Source: Alphaproteobacteria bacterium (GTDB lineage: Bacteria; Pseudomonadota; Alphaproteobacteria; Rs-D84). Taken from it: a stretch of 64,000 nt of DNA. The translations under genes were made by a program, and so were the position numbers. Positions within the stretch are counted from its first letter, which is position 1; each line of letters begins with the position of its first letter. The stretch lies in NCBI GenBank assembly GCA_017650505.1, contig JAGCET010000001.1:4795-68794 (forward strand), read 5' to 3'. Of the stretch, positions 32,074 through 41,403 are shown one piece after another. The notes beneath the pieces are model-generated. The model ran no database searches. It worked only from the letters and a program-made list of their open reading frames with translations, and had not been told where the DNA came from.

Positions 32074-33160
32074 AATTGTATTCTTTGGGCATCAGTATGT
32101 ACATTTCACCCTGGGCATGTTGGCCGTGGGCATATTCGTATGCTTCGTCGCCTTTGCCAAAGAATATGTCGGCGCGCACCCAACCGCGTATCGCACTGCC
32201 GGTATCTTGGGCAATCATAAGACGTCTAAATTTTTGTCCGTTCGAAAGGTTAGTATCGACGTATACAGGCAATCCCAATGTATACAGCGAATCGTCCATT
32301 GCAATACTGCGTATTTTCGACAGTGGTGTCCCAAGTTTTCCGATAACGTCCGGAGGCACCGATTCATAAAAATATACATATCGTGGGTTGTTGTAAATTA
32401 CTTCGCGGGCAAGTTTCGGATTCTTTTTCAAATGTTTCCAAACTGCATCAGCCGAATAACCGCCGTCGGGGCGAATGCCACGATTGCGCAATTGTTCACC
32501 AATAGATTTGAATGGCAAATCATTTACGGCGGCAAAGTTTAACTTTACCATTGTGCCATCGTCAAGTTTTAACATACCACTGCCTTGGATTTGAATGTTT
32601 TGCACATCGACAATGTTTGCCCAATACAGAACGCGACCGATTTTATTTTCTACGATTTGTTTCTTTGGTACGCCTTTGTATGTGCGGCCATCGGTTGGAA
32701 TGCCCATCAATGGTTCGTTGCATTCGGCCGTCTTGGTTCGACATCCCGGAATTACGGGTGAATAATACCCTGTGTATGTGCCCGTGGTTGTGCCGTTATC
32801 ATTATATATCTTGTACGGTTGAAAGTGCGATTCGAACCATGCGCGTACGGTTGCATTGTCGGCACTGGCACTGGGTAACATATTGCATTTTTCGTTAAAC
32901 AGTTCACGGTCGGGTATAACGCGCCCCCGATATTGAATTTTTGCCTTGCAAGAATTACGGAACGCCTGGAGCGCATATCGCACATCATCTTCCCGCCACC
33001 CCGGCAGGTCGGAATAAGAAACTTTCTTCATATTCGCGCGCGGTATAACCGAATCGTCGCCGGTGTGTGTTGGGGTGGATACGTCGCACGATGCCAATAA
33101 AAATCCGAACATTGCCGCCGCGAATCCACGCAGCAGAAACGATTTTTTGTAAATTCTCAT
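32054..33160 (-). CDS. mltA: Membrane-bound lytic murein transglycosylase A
   Basis: 368 residues. A lipoprotein signal (lipobox LLASC) gives the mature Cys near residue 24. The MltA domain has TGYYSPVIPG, a QGSGMLKLDDG segment and NPRYVYF. The 3D domain at the end has AQDTGSAIRGWVRADIFFG, whose conserved Asp is catalytic. It cleaves glycan strands to 1,6-anhydro ends at the outer membrane. The ATG at 33160 follows GGAGAG and leads into the signal. A longer frame to 33370 has no such features and overlaps secB. Divergent from secB. Confidence 0.92.
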   Translation of the reverse strand: MRIYKKSFLLRGFAAAMFGFLLASCDVSTPTHTGDDSVIPRANMKKVSYSDLPGWREDDVRYALQAFRNSCKAKIQYRGRVIPDRELFNEKCNMLPSASADNATVRAWFESHFQPYKIYNDNGTTTGTYTGYYSPVIPGCRTKTAECNEPLMGIPTDGRTYKGVPKKQIVENKIGRVLYWANIVDVQNIQIQGSGMLKLDDGTMVKLNFAAVNDLPFKSIGEQLRNRGIRPDGGYSADAVWKHLKKNPKLAREVIYNNPRYVYFYESVPPDVIGKLGTPLSKIRSIAMDDSLYTLGLPVYVDTNLSNGQKFRRLMIAQDTGSAIRGWVRADIFFGKGDEAYEYAHGQHAQGEMYILMPKEYNYVKPKK

Positions 33161-33177
33161 TTTTTTATTCTCTCCAC

Positions 33178-33205
33178 TTGTAAAATCTTCCTTTGATGCT
33201 ATATT
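33178..33205 (+). promoter_or_regulatory. secB promoter
   Basis: TTGTAA (33178-33183), 16-nt spacer, TATATT (33200-33205), 35 nt ahead of the secB ATG. Confidence 0.5.
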
Positions 33206-33239
33206 ATCATAAAACGAGTCATAAAAAAAGGAGCAATAT

Positions 33240-33677
33240 ATGGCAAAGTTCAATATCATATCACAGTTTTTGAAAGACATTTCTTTTGAAAGTCCAAACG
33301 TCCCGGATTTATTCTTTAAACAGGATAATGGCCAGGCGGAATTAGAAATCAACATTGATATGCAGGTCAAGGGTTCGGAAAAGAACCTGTATATGGTTGA
33401 TTTGATTACAAAAATTCATTCAAAGTTAAAGGCCGATTCTAAATCCATCTTTTTGATTGAAACGACTTATTCGGGCTTGGTTCAGATGGAAGAAGAAAAG
33501 GACGAGGAGGCGAAAAAGCGCACGTTATTGATAGATGTGCCGACAATGTTGTTCCCGTCGGTGCGTGCATTGGTGACAAGACTTACCGCCGAATCGGGTT
33601 TCCCGCCGTTCGCAATGCAGACCGTTGATTTTGCAGATTTGTATGAAAAACGGAATCAAAAACCGGCAAATAAGTAA
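33240..33677 (+). CDS. secB: Protein-export chaperone SecB
   Basis: 145 residues. FLKDISFESPNVP near the start, a DMQVKG beta strand, LIETTYSGL and VDVPTMLFPSVRALV (LLIDVPTMLFPSVRALVTRL in this protein) follow the order in SecB. The acidic EEKDEE loop and an aromatic-poor C-terminus are normal. It keeps preproteins unfolded and hands them to SecA. The rest of the Sec branch present here is yajC-secD-secF at 55.5-58.3 kb. AAAAAGGAG precedes the ATG and a terminator follows. Confidence 0.94.
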   Translation: MAKFNIISQFLKDISFESPNVPDLFFKQDNGQAELEINIDMQVKGSEKNLYMVDLITKIHSKLKADSKSIFLIETTYSGLVQMEEEKDEEAKKRTLLIDVPTMLFPSVRALVTRLTAESGFPPFAMQTVDFADLYEKRNQKPANK

Positions 33678-33697
33678 AAGATATAATTACAATTTCA

Positions 33698-33730
33698 AAA
33701 CTTGTCCGTTTGGGCAAGTTTTTATTTTAT
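33698..33730 (+). terminator. secB terminator
   Basis: Stem AAACTTGTCC/GGGCAAGTTT with a 4-nt loop (one weak pair), then TTATTTTAT. Confidence 0.7.
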
Positions 33731-33738
33731 AATTTCTA

Positions 33739-33766
33739 TTGACATTTGTGATTTTTTGTGTATATT
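33739..33766 (+). promoter_or_regulatory. Promoter with TTTTTTGTG before the -10
   Basis: TTGACA (33739-33744), 16-nt spacer ending in TTTTTTGTG, TATATT (33761-33766). It is related to the promoters at 4532 and 45987. Confidence 0.65.
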
Positions 33767-33796
33767 TTATCCGTAAAAAAACAAAAAGGTAAAAAT

Positions 33797-34162
33797 ATGT
33801 CTGAAGATATAATTACGTCATATGATATAGCGTTGGCCGAAATGTTGGTGGCCTGTAGACAAGGTGCACAGCCAGGTAAAATTGCTTATGTAGCCGGGTT
33901 TGATGTGCGTGATGATGGGGTTAATGTCTATCAAGGTTTGAATGCATTCGATTTGAAATCGCGCAAGTTTATAGTTGTTGAAAATAGGGAATGGAAAACA
34001 AAGGATGTGGCGATAACACATGACTTGATCGAGTATGAAGTGCATGAAGGTAAAAATGTACTCACAAAAAATTTTACCGCAGCATTCAAGAAAAATATTA
34101 TTGCAGATTTTGCAAGGGCATATAATGTCGTTTTCAAAGATGATAAAGGTAATGGTAGATAA
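33797..34162 (+). CDS. Hypothetical cytosolic protein, 121 aa
   Basis: 121 residues, no signal or membrane segment. A short helical start (SYDIALAEMLVACRQ) leads into beta segments (IAYVAGFDV and KFIVVENREWK) and a C-terminal helix (FKKNIIADFARAYNVVF). The ATG at 33797 follows AAAAAGGT, whereas an ATG at 33758 lies inside the promoter. It is a single-gene unit with its own promoter and strong terminator. I recognise no family. It shares promoter type, but no clear sequence similarity, with the orphan genes at 4589 and 46165. Confidence 0.6.
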   Translation: MSEDIITSYDIALAEMLVACRQGAQPGKIAYVAGFDVRDDGVNVYQGLNAFDLKSRKFIVVENREWKTKDVAITHDLIEYEVHEGKNVLTKNFTAAFKKNIIADFARAYNVVFKDDKGNGR

Positions 34163-34189
34163 TTTGTTGTGTTTTGGGTTTTAATTTAT

Positions 34190-34213
34190 ACGCACCAAAC
34201 GGTGCGTTTTTTT
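34190..34213 (+). terminator. Terminator of the 121-aa orphan gene
   Basis: Stem ACGCACC/GGTGCGT with loop AAAC, then a run of seven T. Confidence 0.85.
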
Positions 34214-34220
34214 ATGTCCT

Positions 34221-34249
34221 TTGCGATTTTCGAATTTTTGTGATATCAT
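34221..34249 (+). promoter_or_regulatory. MFS gene promoter
   Basis: TTGCGA (34221-34226), 17-nt spacer ending TTTTTGTGA, TATCAT (34244-34249). Confidence 0.55.
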
Positions 34250-34280
34250 GTTATTTGCTATACCAAGGGAGAGAGTTTTT

Positions 34281-35465
34281 ATGGCACGGGACAGGTATAT
34301 TTCGGCCCGCAGTTCTGTCAACGGATTTTCTTTTGCAAATCTTGGGATTTTTACCGGATTTGCCGATGGTATTTATAATGCCGTTTATTCTTTGGTCATA
34401 TTGGAAATATTCAAAAGTTCCGCAATAGTCGGTATTTATGTCGCGATTTATTCCGTTTTTTGTATGATTGTCGCACTGTTTGCGAACGAGATTTTTCGTC
34501 AGTTTTCCAAGGTTAAAGTGTTCTATTTTGCATTGACTATGTTGATTGTTTGCTATGCGATGATGGGCTTTTCGGTGTTGCCGCGAACGTTTATCGTCTT
34601 GGATTATACAAGTGGTTTTGCAATAACGTTAAGTGCGCTGTTGATACCGCTGTTTATGTCGGATTTTTCCGGTGATGCGGGTATGGCAAAGTTAAATGCG
34701 CGATATCATTTGTGGGTGAATATTGGGGCATTGTTGGCGCCAATGTTGGCCGTGACCGTTGCGACCCGATTCGGAAATCGTTCGGCATTCTTCTTAGCAT
34801 CGGCGGTATATTTTGGTGCGTGGATTTTCTTTCGGTATTTCCATTTGGTTCAAGAAGATAAAAAAATTCGTCCGGTCAGTCCGCGGACCACGGTGCGTGC
34901 ATTGTGGCGAAATGCGATGGCGTTCTTTAAGACGCCGGGTATGATGCGCGCATATACGGTGAATTTCGGTTTTTATTCGTTGCGCGCTATGCGATACCTG
35001 TATGTGCCGATAGTGGTTATAGAAAACGGATTTTCCAAGGATACTTTGGGTGTGGTTTTGACATTGGGAATTATACCGTATTTGGTTTTATCCGAAGTTA
35101 TGGGGCGGCTTGTGCGCAGGTATGGTAAAAAACTTTGGCTGATTTTGGGTTTTGGGTCTTTTGCGGCATTTTCGGTGTGGGCGGCGTTTGCAACCGGATT
35201 TCCGGTGCTTGCAATATTCGTCCTGTGGCAGATTTCGGGTGCATTTATGGAACCGGTGCATGATTTAATGTTCTTTGATAATACCAAGAAAACTCAACAG
35301 ACGAAGTTTTATGGTGTTTTTCGTACCAGTGTGAATTTCCCGAATGTTGTCGCGCCGATTATTGGTGCAGGGTGTATCACTTTGTTTGGGGCGACTTCGG
35401 CGGTATGGGTTGTGACGGCGATAATTGGGATGTTAAGTGTGATGGTGCTTTTGTCCAAAAAATAA
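34281..35465 (+). CDS. Major facilitator superfamily transporter
   Basis: 394 residues with about twelve membrane helices in two six-helix halves separated by a basic loop (near residues 195-215). An SGDAGMAKLNARYHLWVNIGALLAP segment spans the loop between helices 4 and 5, and GRLVRRYGKK between helices 8 and 9 is the degenerate MFS motif A. Multidrug- or sugar-type substrates are both possible, since nothing diagnostic is visible. The ATG at 34281 follows a GGGAGAGAG site. The upstream in-frame ATG at 34221 lies in the promoter. The stop is 54 nt before recA, which has its own promoter. Confidence 0.8.
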   Translation: MARDRYISARSSVNGFSFANLGIFTGFADGIYNAVYSLVILEIFKSSAIVGIYVAIYSVFCMIVALFANEIFRQFSKVKVFYFALTMLIVCYAMMGFSVLPRTFIVLDYTSGFAITLSALLIPLFMSDFSGDAGMAKLNARYHLWVNIGALLAPMLAVTVATRFGNRSAFFLASAVYFGAWIFFRYFHLVQEDKKIRPVSPRTTVRALWRNAMAFFKTPGMMRAYTVNFGFYSLRAMRYLYVPIVVIENGFSKDTLGVVLTLGIIPYLVLSEVMGRLVRRYGKKLWLILGFGSFAAFSVWAAFATGFPVLAIFVLWQISGAFMEPVHDLMFFDNTKKTQQTKFYGVFRTSVNFPNVVAPIIGAGCITLFGATSAVWVVTAIIGMLSVMVLLSKK

Positions 35466-35494
35466 TTGCATATTGGTTTTTTTCTTTGTATCAT
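35466..35494 (+). promoter_or_regulatory. recA promoter
   Basis: TTGCAT (35466-35471), 17-nt spacer, TATCAT (35489-35494). I see no convincing LexA-type palindrome, so SOS control is not shown. Confidence 0.5.
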
Positions 35495-35519
35495 TTCGGT
35501 ACAAGAAAAGGGGTCTTTT

Positions 35520-36587
35520 ATGGCAAAAAAAGAAGTTGTAAATACGGGTGCCAAAAATCCTGCATTGGAATCTGCATTGGCACAAATCCAGAAACAATTT
35601 GGTAAAGAAGCAATTATGAAAATGGGCGATGGTTCCCAACAGAATATCGAAGCGATATCTTCGGGGTCTTTGGGTTTGGATATTGCGTTGGGGATTGGTG
35701 GATATCCGCGTGGCCGAATCGTTGAAATATATGGGCCGGAAAGTTCGGGTAAAACAACGTTGGCTTTGCATGCCGTGGCCGAGGCACAAAAGAAGGGCGG
35801 AACGTGCGCATATATAGATGCAGAAAATGCATTGGACCCAAGTTATGCGAAAAAGTTGGGTGTTGATGTTGCAAACCTGATTATATCGCAACCTGATTCG
35901 GGTGAACAGGCATTGGAAATTGCCGATACACTTATCAAATCGGGGGCGGTTGATGTTGTGGTTATCGATTCTGTTGCCGCATTGGTGCCCAAGGCGGAAT
36001 TAGAAGGAAACATCGGCGACAGTTTCGTTGGAACAACCGCAAGACTTATGAGCCAATCGTTGAAAAAACTGGCGGGGTCTGTTTCACGCAGTAATACATT
36101 GTTGATATTCATCAACCAAATTCGTATGAAAATTGGCGTTATGTTTGGAAACCCCGAAACAACCAGTGGTGGAAATGCGTTGAAGTTCTATGCGTCGGTA
36201 CGTTTGGATATTCGTCGTACCGGTGCAATCAAAGATAAAGAAAACGTTGTTGGAAACGAAACACGGGTAAAGGTTGTAAAAAATAAGGTTGCGCCGCCTT
36301 TCCGTACTGTTGATTTCAAAATTATGTATGGCGAAGGTATTTCCCGCATAAGCGAGATTTTGGACATGGGGGTAAAGTATAACTTTATCGACAAAGCCGG
36401 CAGTTTTTATTCTTATAACGATGAACGAATCGGCCAGGGCGAGGCGAATGCGCGTCAATGGTTGCGCGAACATCCGGCGGCCCAGGCGGAATTGTTGGAC
36501 AAGATTATGGCGCGTGCAAACGGAATTGCCGAAGAAATGACAACCGGGCCAATAGATGATGCCGATGCATCCGGTGGTGATGAATAG
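35520..36587 (+). CDS. recA: Recombinase RecA
   Basis: 355 residues. Walker [10 protein letters not shown] (72-80), Walker B VVVIDSV, and the [19 protein letters not shown] loop-2 region are typical. Loop 1 reads NIGDSFVG: the His that aligns with E. coli His163 is Phe169, and the next residue is Val170. The rest matches standard RecA, including the acidic C-terminus. It coats single-stranded DNA for strand exchange and triggers LexA self-cleavage where LexA exists. The ATG at 35520 follows AAAAGGGG. The glycosyltransferase island begins 22 nt downstream. Confidence 0.97.
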   Translation: MAKKEVVNTGAKNPALESALAQIQKQFGKEAIMKMGDGSQQNIEAISSGSLGLDIALGIGGYPRGRIVEIYGPESSGKTTLALHAVAEAQKKGGTCAYIDAENALDPSYAKKLGVDVANLIISQPDSGEQALEIADTLIKSGAVDVVVIDSVAALVPKAELEGNIGDSFVGTTARLMSQSLKKLAGSVSRSNTLLIFINQIRMKIGVMFGNPETTSGGNALKFYASVRLDIRRTGAIKDKENVVGNETRVKVVKNKVAPPFRTVDFKIMYGEGISRISEILDMGVKYNFIDKAGSFYSYNDERIGQGEANARQWLREHPAAQAELLDKIMARANGIAEEMTTGPIDDADASGGDE

Positions 36588-36609
36588 TCTTTAACCCAAA
36601 GGGGCAGAT

Positions 36610-37509
36610 ATGAGCATGGACAGGTTTTTTGCAATGTGTGACATTGTGTGGCGGGCGCATATACTGAATTGGTTTTGGCGGCCACGTGCGGTTCGACGTA
36701 AAATTCGCAGTGATATTTTGGCCGATGCTATACCGAAATATTTGGAAAGATATTTGCCCGCCGCCGCCGCAATAGAAGAAAGACCGGTTGAAAATAATGA
36801 CGCGAATGAAAAAATCTTTTCATTGTGGTTACAGGGCGAGGATAATGCACCACCGTTGGTAAAGGCTTGTTTCCGCAGTATTCGTCGGCATTGTAAACAA
36901 GAATTGGTTGTGCTGGATGAAAAAACTGTTTTTGACTATATCACTTTGCCACCGGAAATTATGGAAAAGCGTCGTGCGGGTAAGATAAAAAATGCGCATT
37001 TTGCCGATATTTGTCGGGTGGAATTGTTGTATGAACATGGTGGGTTTTGGTTGGATTCGACCGCGTTTGTGACCGCACCGATTCCGGATTGGATTGTACA
37101 GCAAGATTTCTTTGTATACCTTGCTGGTGATACAGTGGGATTTCCGTACAGTTATATGCAAAACTGTTTTATTCGTGCGCGCAAAGGGGCGTATTTGTTG
37201 GATGCGTGGCGTGCGATGATGTTGGATTTTTGGACGCATGAAAATCACAGGTTTGATTACTTTATGCACCAATTGTTGTTCAAGACTTTGGTTTTGAATG
37301 ACCCGCGTGCGAAAAAGTATATGAATAAAATGGCGCACGTTGATCAAGATGATACGCACGCAGTGTGGTGGAAATATGCGGACAAGCCGTTTGATGAACA
37401 ATTGTTCAAAATCTTGACTGCGGGCGCGTTTTTCCAAAAAACAAATTATCGTCTGGCGAATAATCCGATTCCGGGGTCTTTTGCCGACGTGATGATAAAC
37501 AAGATGTAA
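36610..37509 (+). CDS. Capsular-polysaccharide-type glycosyltransferase (Caps_synth/GT32-like)
   Basis: 299 residues. The core IFSLWLQGEDNAPPLVKAC and then HFADICRVELLYEHGGFWLDS match the Caps_synth family, with Asp in WLDS as the likely metal or sugar-nucleotide ligand, replacing the usual DxD. It is cytosolic and probably membrane-associated through the basic, Trp-rich N-terminus. It starts 22 nt after recA and heads the plus-strand half of the surface-polysaccharide island, followed by a GT2 gene 3 nt later. Acceptor and sugar are unknown. Confidence 0.8.
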   Translation: MSMDRFFAMCDIVWRAHILNWFWRPRAVRRKIRSDILADAIPKYLERYLPAAAAIEERPVENNDANEKIFSLWLQGEDNAPPLVKACFRSIRRHCKQELVVLDEKTVFDYITLPPEIMEKRRAGKIKNAHFADICRVELLYEHGGFWLDSTAFVTAPIPDWIVQQDFFVYLAGDTVGFPYSYMQNCFIRARKGAYLLDAWRAMMLDFWTHENHRFDYFMHQLLFKTLVLNDPRAKKYMNKMAHVDQDDTHAVWWKYADKPFDEQLFKILTAGAFFQKTNYRLANNPIPGSFADVMINKM

Positions 37510-37512
37510 AAA

Positions 37513-38292
37513 ATGGGTGATGCACCAAAAATATCTGTGATAGTTCCCGTATATAATGCCGAAAAATATTTGGCGCGGTGCATGGACAGTTTGTGCAAAC
37601 AAACATTTGCCGATTTTGAAGTGATTTGTGTGAATGATGGCAGCACGGATAAAAGTCGCGATATTTTGTCCGAATATGTTGCGCATGATTCGCGATTCGT
37701 TGTTTTTGATAAATCTAATGCTGGTGTGTCGGCGGCGCGAAATGATGGTATCGCAAAGGCACGTGGTGAATATATTCATTTCTTGGATGCCGATGATTTT
37801 ATTGATGATGATTATTATCAAAAAATGTATGATGCCGCGGCCATGGCCGAATGTGATATAGTGGCCAGTGGATTTGTCACAAATACCAAGTATGCGCGTG
37901 ATTTGAAATATTCTTGTGACTTTGTCAAACATACATTATTTGGAAAATTGCGATGGACTTATGCTTTCACAGATGGATTTGTGTGGCGGTATTTATTCCG
38001 TCGGGAATTCATTCGTGATAATAATTTGCGTTTTGATACTAATATGATTTCCCAAGAAGATGCAATATTTGTTTTGAATGCAATTGTTGTGGCGAATGCC
38101 GTTGTGTTTGTGTCGGAAACATTTTATCACTATATGTTCAATTCAGAATCTGCATTGCATTCGGGTGATGCGGCGCATCATAAAAAGGTGAAACAACAGT
38201 ACAAAATTGGAAAAAAATTCAGGCGCGATTTTGCATTGCGTCAAGGTGTTTATTTGTTGTGGTTATTGCGAAAATTTTTAAGGAAACTTTAA
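37513..38292 (+). CDS. Family 2 glycosyltransferase
   Basis: 259 residues, GT-A fold: ISVIVPVYNAEKYL at the start, VICVNDGSTD (nucleotide Asp), ARNDGIAKARGEYIHFLDADD with the DxD metal motif near residue 96, and ISQEDAIF near residue 180 containing the putative catalytic ED. A short basic C-terminal helix may hold it to the membrane. It is second in the plus-strand run of the island, 3 nt after the Caps_synth gene. The sugar transferred cannot be read from the sequence. Confidence 0.88.
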   Translation: MGDAPKISVIVPVYNAEKYLARCMDSLCKQTFADFEVICVNDGSTDKSRDILSEYVAHDSRFVVFDKSNAGVSAARNDGIAKARGEYIHFLDADDFIDDDYYQKMYDAAAMAECDIVASGFVTNTKYARDLKYSCDFVKHTLFGKLRWTYAFTDGFVWRYLFRREFIRDNNLRFDTNMISQEDAIFVLNAIVVANAVVFVSETFYHYMFNSESALHSGDAAHHKKVKQQYKIGKKFRRDFALRQGVYLLWLLRKFLRKL

Positions 38293-38304
38293 CAGGGGGA
38301 AAAG

Positions 38305-39315
38305 ATGCCGGCGATATCTGTGATAATTCCGATGTATAATGTTGAAAAATATTTGCGGCGGTGTTTGGACAGTGTCGTAAATCAAACGTTTACGGATTTT
38401 CAGGCGATTTGTGTTGACGATGGGTCGCCGGATAATTCTGGAAAAATTGCCGAAGAATATGCGTCGCGCGATTCGCGGTTTGTTGTTGTGCATAAAGAAA
38501 ATGGCGGTCTGTCGGATGCGCGAAATGTCGGAATGGAATATGCCACCGGCGAATACATTATGTATTTGGACAGTGATGATTTTATACATCCGCAAACAAT
38601 GGAAATTGCGCACCGTATGGCACGGCGTGATGGTTCGGACATAGTTTCTTTTGCGTACGACCGGGTTTATCGGCCACGGTTGATGGTAATGCATAAACTT
38701 GGTTTTAATACAGATAATGTTGTGCCGTGGGGCATTCGTAAAAAATACAATGTTGATAAAATTGAATCGCGTGTGACAGACGATGTTTTTGAATATGCAA
38801 CGGAAAGTGCACACAACGTTGGAAATAAAAATCGTCGTTGGTTGATTAAGCATTGCCAGGTGTGGAAACACCTGTATCGGCGTGATTTGATTGCAGATAT
38901 AACGTTTATAAAGGGAATTTTGTTTGAAGATTTTCCGTGGTGGAGTATGGTTATGTTAAAATCTCCGCGGGTCACGATTATAAATTTACCACTGTATTAT
39001 TATATTCCGAATTTTGGTGGAATTGTTTTGGCGGCGAAGCAGTTGAAAAAGATGCAATCGATGTGTACAGGGATTTCCAACGCATACAGCGTTTATAAAA
39101 AGAACGCGGCCGAATATCAAATGGCAAAATGGCAAGAAAATTTTATGTGGTATTTTGTGAATGCTGCTTTTCATAAGGTGCGTTTTTTAACTTCGCAATC
39201 AGATATCGATGTTGCGCGTGATTTGTTGCGCGGGTTGCGTGACAGTGGTGTTTTTGATACCGTACCGAATGAGTGGTGGAATTTGCGTGAAAGAATTTAT
39301 AAATTTATTGGATGA
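38305..39315 (+). CDS. Family 2 glycosyltransferase
   Basis: 336 residues. ISVIIPMYNVEKYLRRCLDS, AICVDDGSPD and GEYIMYLDSDDF (DxD near residue 94) define the GT-A core. LFEDFPWW near residue 213 provides the ED motif. The C-terminal 100 residues are helical and specific to this protein. It is paralogous to the preceding gene in its first 110 residues but differs thereafter, which suggests a different acceptor. Its stop overlaps an in-frame ATG of the next gene. Confidence 0.88.
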   Translation: MPAISVIIPMYNVEKYLRRCLDSVVNQTFTDFQAICVDDGSPDNSGKIAEEYASRDSRFVVVHKENGGLSDARNVGMEYATGEYIMYLDSDDFIHPQTMEIAHRMARRDGSDIVSFAYDRVYRPRLMVMHKLGFNTDNVVPWGIRKKYNVDKIESRVTDDVFEYATESAHNVGNKNRRWLIKHCQVWKHLYRRDLIADITFIKGILFEDFPWWSMVMLKSPRVTIINLPLYYYIPNFGGIVLAAKQLKKMQSMCTGISNAYSVYKKNAAEYQMAKWQENFMWYFVNAAFHKVRFLTSQSDIDVARDLLRGLRDSGVFDTVPNEWWNLRERIYKFIG

Positions 39316-39332
39316 TAAAAAGGATGGAAAAT

Positions 39333-40220
39333 ATGAATCGTTTATTTTTATTCGCCGCATATAACAAGAATGACAAGATAAGCAAAACATTGCTTGATTA
39401 TTTGGAATTGATTTCAAAATTGGGTGATATAATTTTGTGTTTTGACAGCGATGTGTCCAAAGCAGAGTTGAAAAAGTTGGGGAATATATCGCATATATTG
39501 CATGTATCTGGGGTGCGCCATGGTGAATATGATTTTGGTTCGTATAAAAGGGCATACCAATATGCGGCAAGCAATAAATTGTTGGCCAAATATGAATATA
39601 TTTATTTGGTAAATGATAGTGTATATTGTTTGAATTTGCCGGAATATTTGTTAACAGATTTGGAACAGACGAAAAACGATTTGTTGGGTATGGTCAAATA
39701 TGCAGATGCGCAAACACCAGAATATATGCAATCTTGGTTTTTGGGTATAACCAGTCGTGTTGCGACTGCGGATTTTATGGCCGAATTTATGAATAATATT
39801 ACAAGACAAACAAACAAGAATGATATTGTTTTGAAATACGAGATTATGTTTTCGCGCATCATAGTGAATCACGGTTTTAAGATGTCTGCGACGATTCCTT
39901 GGGCGCATGATACTACGATTGTTTATAAAAATCCGTATTCGGTGTTGAATGGTAATGTACCGTTCGTTAAAAAGAAAGCAATACGATATATCGGTGATTT
40001 GAATCGGTTGGCACTGTATGCGGCGTCGGATAAAATTGTTAAAAATATTATTGATGATGTCACGACCCAGGGAATACAAATGGAAACGAATCGATATCGG
40101 TGTGCCTATAAATTGGCCGTGTTCGGATTACCAGTGTTCCGCAGAATGTTAGACTATAATGACAGGGTCGCCAAAGGATATTTATTCGGAGTGCGAGTAT
40201 ATAAATCGATTCGTGAATAA
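39333..40220 (+). CDS. RgpF-like rhamnan-synthesis glycosyltransferase
   Basis: 295 residues. RHGEYDFGSYKRAYQYA and YLVNDSVYC are the rhamnan-synthesis (RgpF) signatures, preceded by an ILCFDSDV strand. RgpF proteins add rhamnose branches or extend polyrhamnose. The ATG at 39333 follows AAAAAGG by the right distance. An ATG at 39312 overlaps the previous stop (ATGA) and could also be used. A paralogue is at 42231-43100 on the opposite strand, sharing both signatures. It ends the plus-strand half of the island, 15 nt from the convergent next gene. Confidence 0.82.
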   Translation: MNRLFLFAAYNKNDKISKTLLDYLELISKLGDIILCFDSDVSKAELKKLGNISHILHVSGVRHGEYDFGSYKRAYQYAASNKLLAKYEYIYLVNDSVYCLNLPEYLLTDLEQTKNDLLGMVKYADAQTPEYMQSWFLGITSRVATADFMAEFMNNITRQTNKNDIVLKYEIMFSRIIVNHGFKMSATIPWAHDTTIVYKNPYSVLNGNVPFVKKKAIRYIGDLNRLALYAASDKIVKNIIDDVTTQGIQMETNRYRCAYKLAVFGLPVFRRMLDYNDRVAKGYLFGVRVYKSIRE

Positions 40221-40235
40221 TGCCACGGGCAAATT

Positions 40236-41390
40236 CTATTTAATTTTCGCACGTATATTTTCTTTGGATTCGTTATATACTTCCCGTGACAATTTATCTA
40301 ATCCGTTATAAATTTTTTTGTATTCTTGGTCGGTCATAACAATAGCGCTTTCCATGGCCGCGGCCAGGTTGTCGCCCGTATATATAATGGCATTTGTGTT
40401 GTCAAAATCATAAAATTCGGCGAATTCTTGTTGAACTATTGGTATTTTGTTAAATCCGTAAATCAGTTGCGGTGATCCCGACACTTGATTTGTTTTGTAT
40501 TTGTCGTGCTCAGGATTGTTTTTGTCCCATAATGGTAAAAAGAAATCAGATTGTTCCATAAATTGAAACATTTTTTCGCCGACCTGGCGTCCGGGGGTGA
40601 TTATATATTTTTTGATTTCGTTGGTTATACCCGGAATTTTTCCACCACCGCCGACGACTATTACACGAAAATCATAACCGGCATTGACCAATTGTTTGAT
40701 TGCAGAAATTAGAATATTATGGTTTTTACGTTTAGGTGAGATACCGCCAACAGTGATAAATGTTGTTTGGTTGTGTTTCGTGGAATTTTTTTGAACTTTG
40801 CCGAACAGGTGCGGGTTTGTTGACGGGTAATCGTTTAATCGCCGTCCAAGTCCGAATATGTGTGTTTGATTAAAGTCTTGATAATAAGATTCAATGTTGG
40901 GTGTATTATGGGCGACAATATACAAATTATTGAACCGGGTCAATTCTGGAAATATATCAAAGACACTTTGAAAGGCGAATGTATAATTCATTGGGGTCAT
41001 TATAAAAATTGCCTTATATTTTTCCATTTTTGTAGATTTGAGCATTTTGTGCATTGCGGTACTTAAACAGTGAAATATATTCACTTTTGAAATATCGTGC
41101 CGAGTAAAGTGTTTTTCATTATAGATAACATTGTGCATTATAATATCGACATTGTATCCCAAATCTTGAAAATATTTGAAATATGCAGAAATCACTTCGC
41201 CGTGGCATCTGTTCGTTTCAACCAGTAATACGGAATTTTTACGTACAGGTGTCTTTTCAAATTGCTTTACATTAAAAATGTCAAACACACTGTATTCTTT
41301 CAATAAATCATAGATGCGTTGTTTTTTATCTTTATTATAGAAAAATGCCATAGAGATAATCGTTGCAATTACTTGGCGCAGGTGTTTCAT
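40236..41390 (-). CDS. GT-B fold glycosyltransferase (group 1-like)
   Basis: 384 residues. A GT-B layout is suggested by an N-terminal Rossmann half (VLLVETNRCHGEVISAYFKYFQDLGY), a linker (TTFITVGGISPKRKNHNILISAIK, the strand and helix that start the second half) and RVIVVGGGGKIPG. A SGSPQLIYGFNKIPIV segment corresponds to the EPFG-like donor region, but the usual Glu-rich motif is not obvious. It is last in the minus-strand half of the island. Unlike most group-1 enzymes, the first helix is followed by an acidic stretch. The donor sugar is unknown. Confidence 0.68.
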   Translation of the reverse strand: MKHLRQVIATIISMAFFYNKDKKQRIYDLLKEYSVFDIFNVKQFEKTPVRKNSVLLVETNRCHGEVISAYFKYFQDLGYNVDIIMHNVIYNEKHFTRHDISKVNIFHCLSTAMHKMLKSTKMEKYKAIFIMTPMNYTFAFQSVFDIFPELTRFNNLYIVAHNTPNIESYYQDFNQTHIFGLGRRLNDYPSTNPHLFGKVQKNSTKHNQTTFITVGGISPKRKNHNILISAIKQLVNAGYDFRVIVVGGGGKIPGITNEIKKYIITPGRQVGEKMFQFMEQSDFFLPLWDKNNPEHDKYKTNQVSGSPQLIYGFNKIPIVQQEFAEFYDFDNTNAIIYTGDNLAAAMESAIVMTDQEYKKIYNGLDKLSREVYNESKENIRAKIK

Positions 41391-41403
41391 TTTTCATCCT
41401 TTG

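Noticed and set aside
32830..32845. tRNA T-arm-like GATTCGAACC sequence
   Set aside because: It lies within mltA and no cloverleaf can be built around it.
36829..37932. 367-codon minus-strand frame opposite glycosyltransferases
   Set aside because: Overlaps two real glycosyltransferase genes and shows only low-complexity basic sequence.
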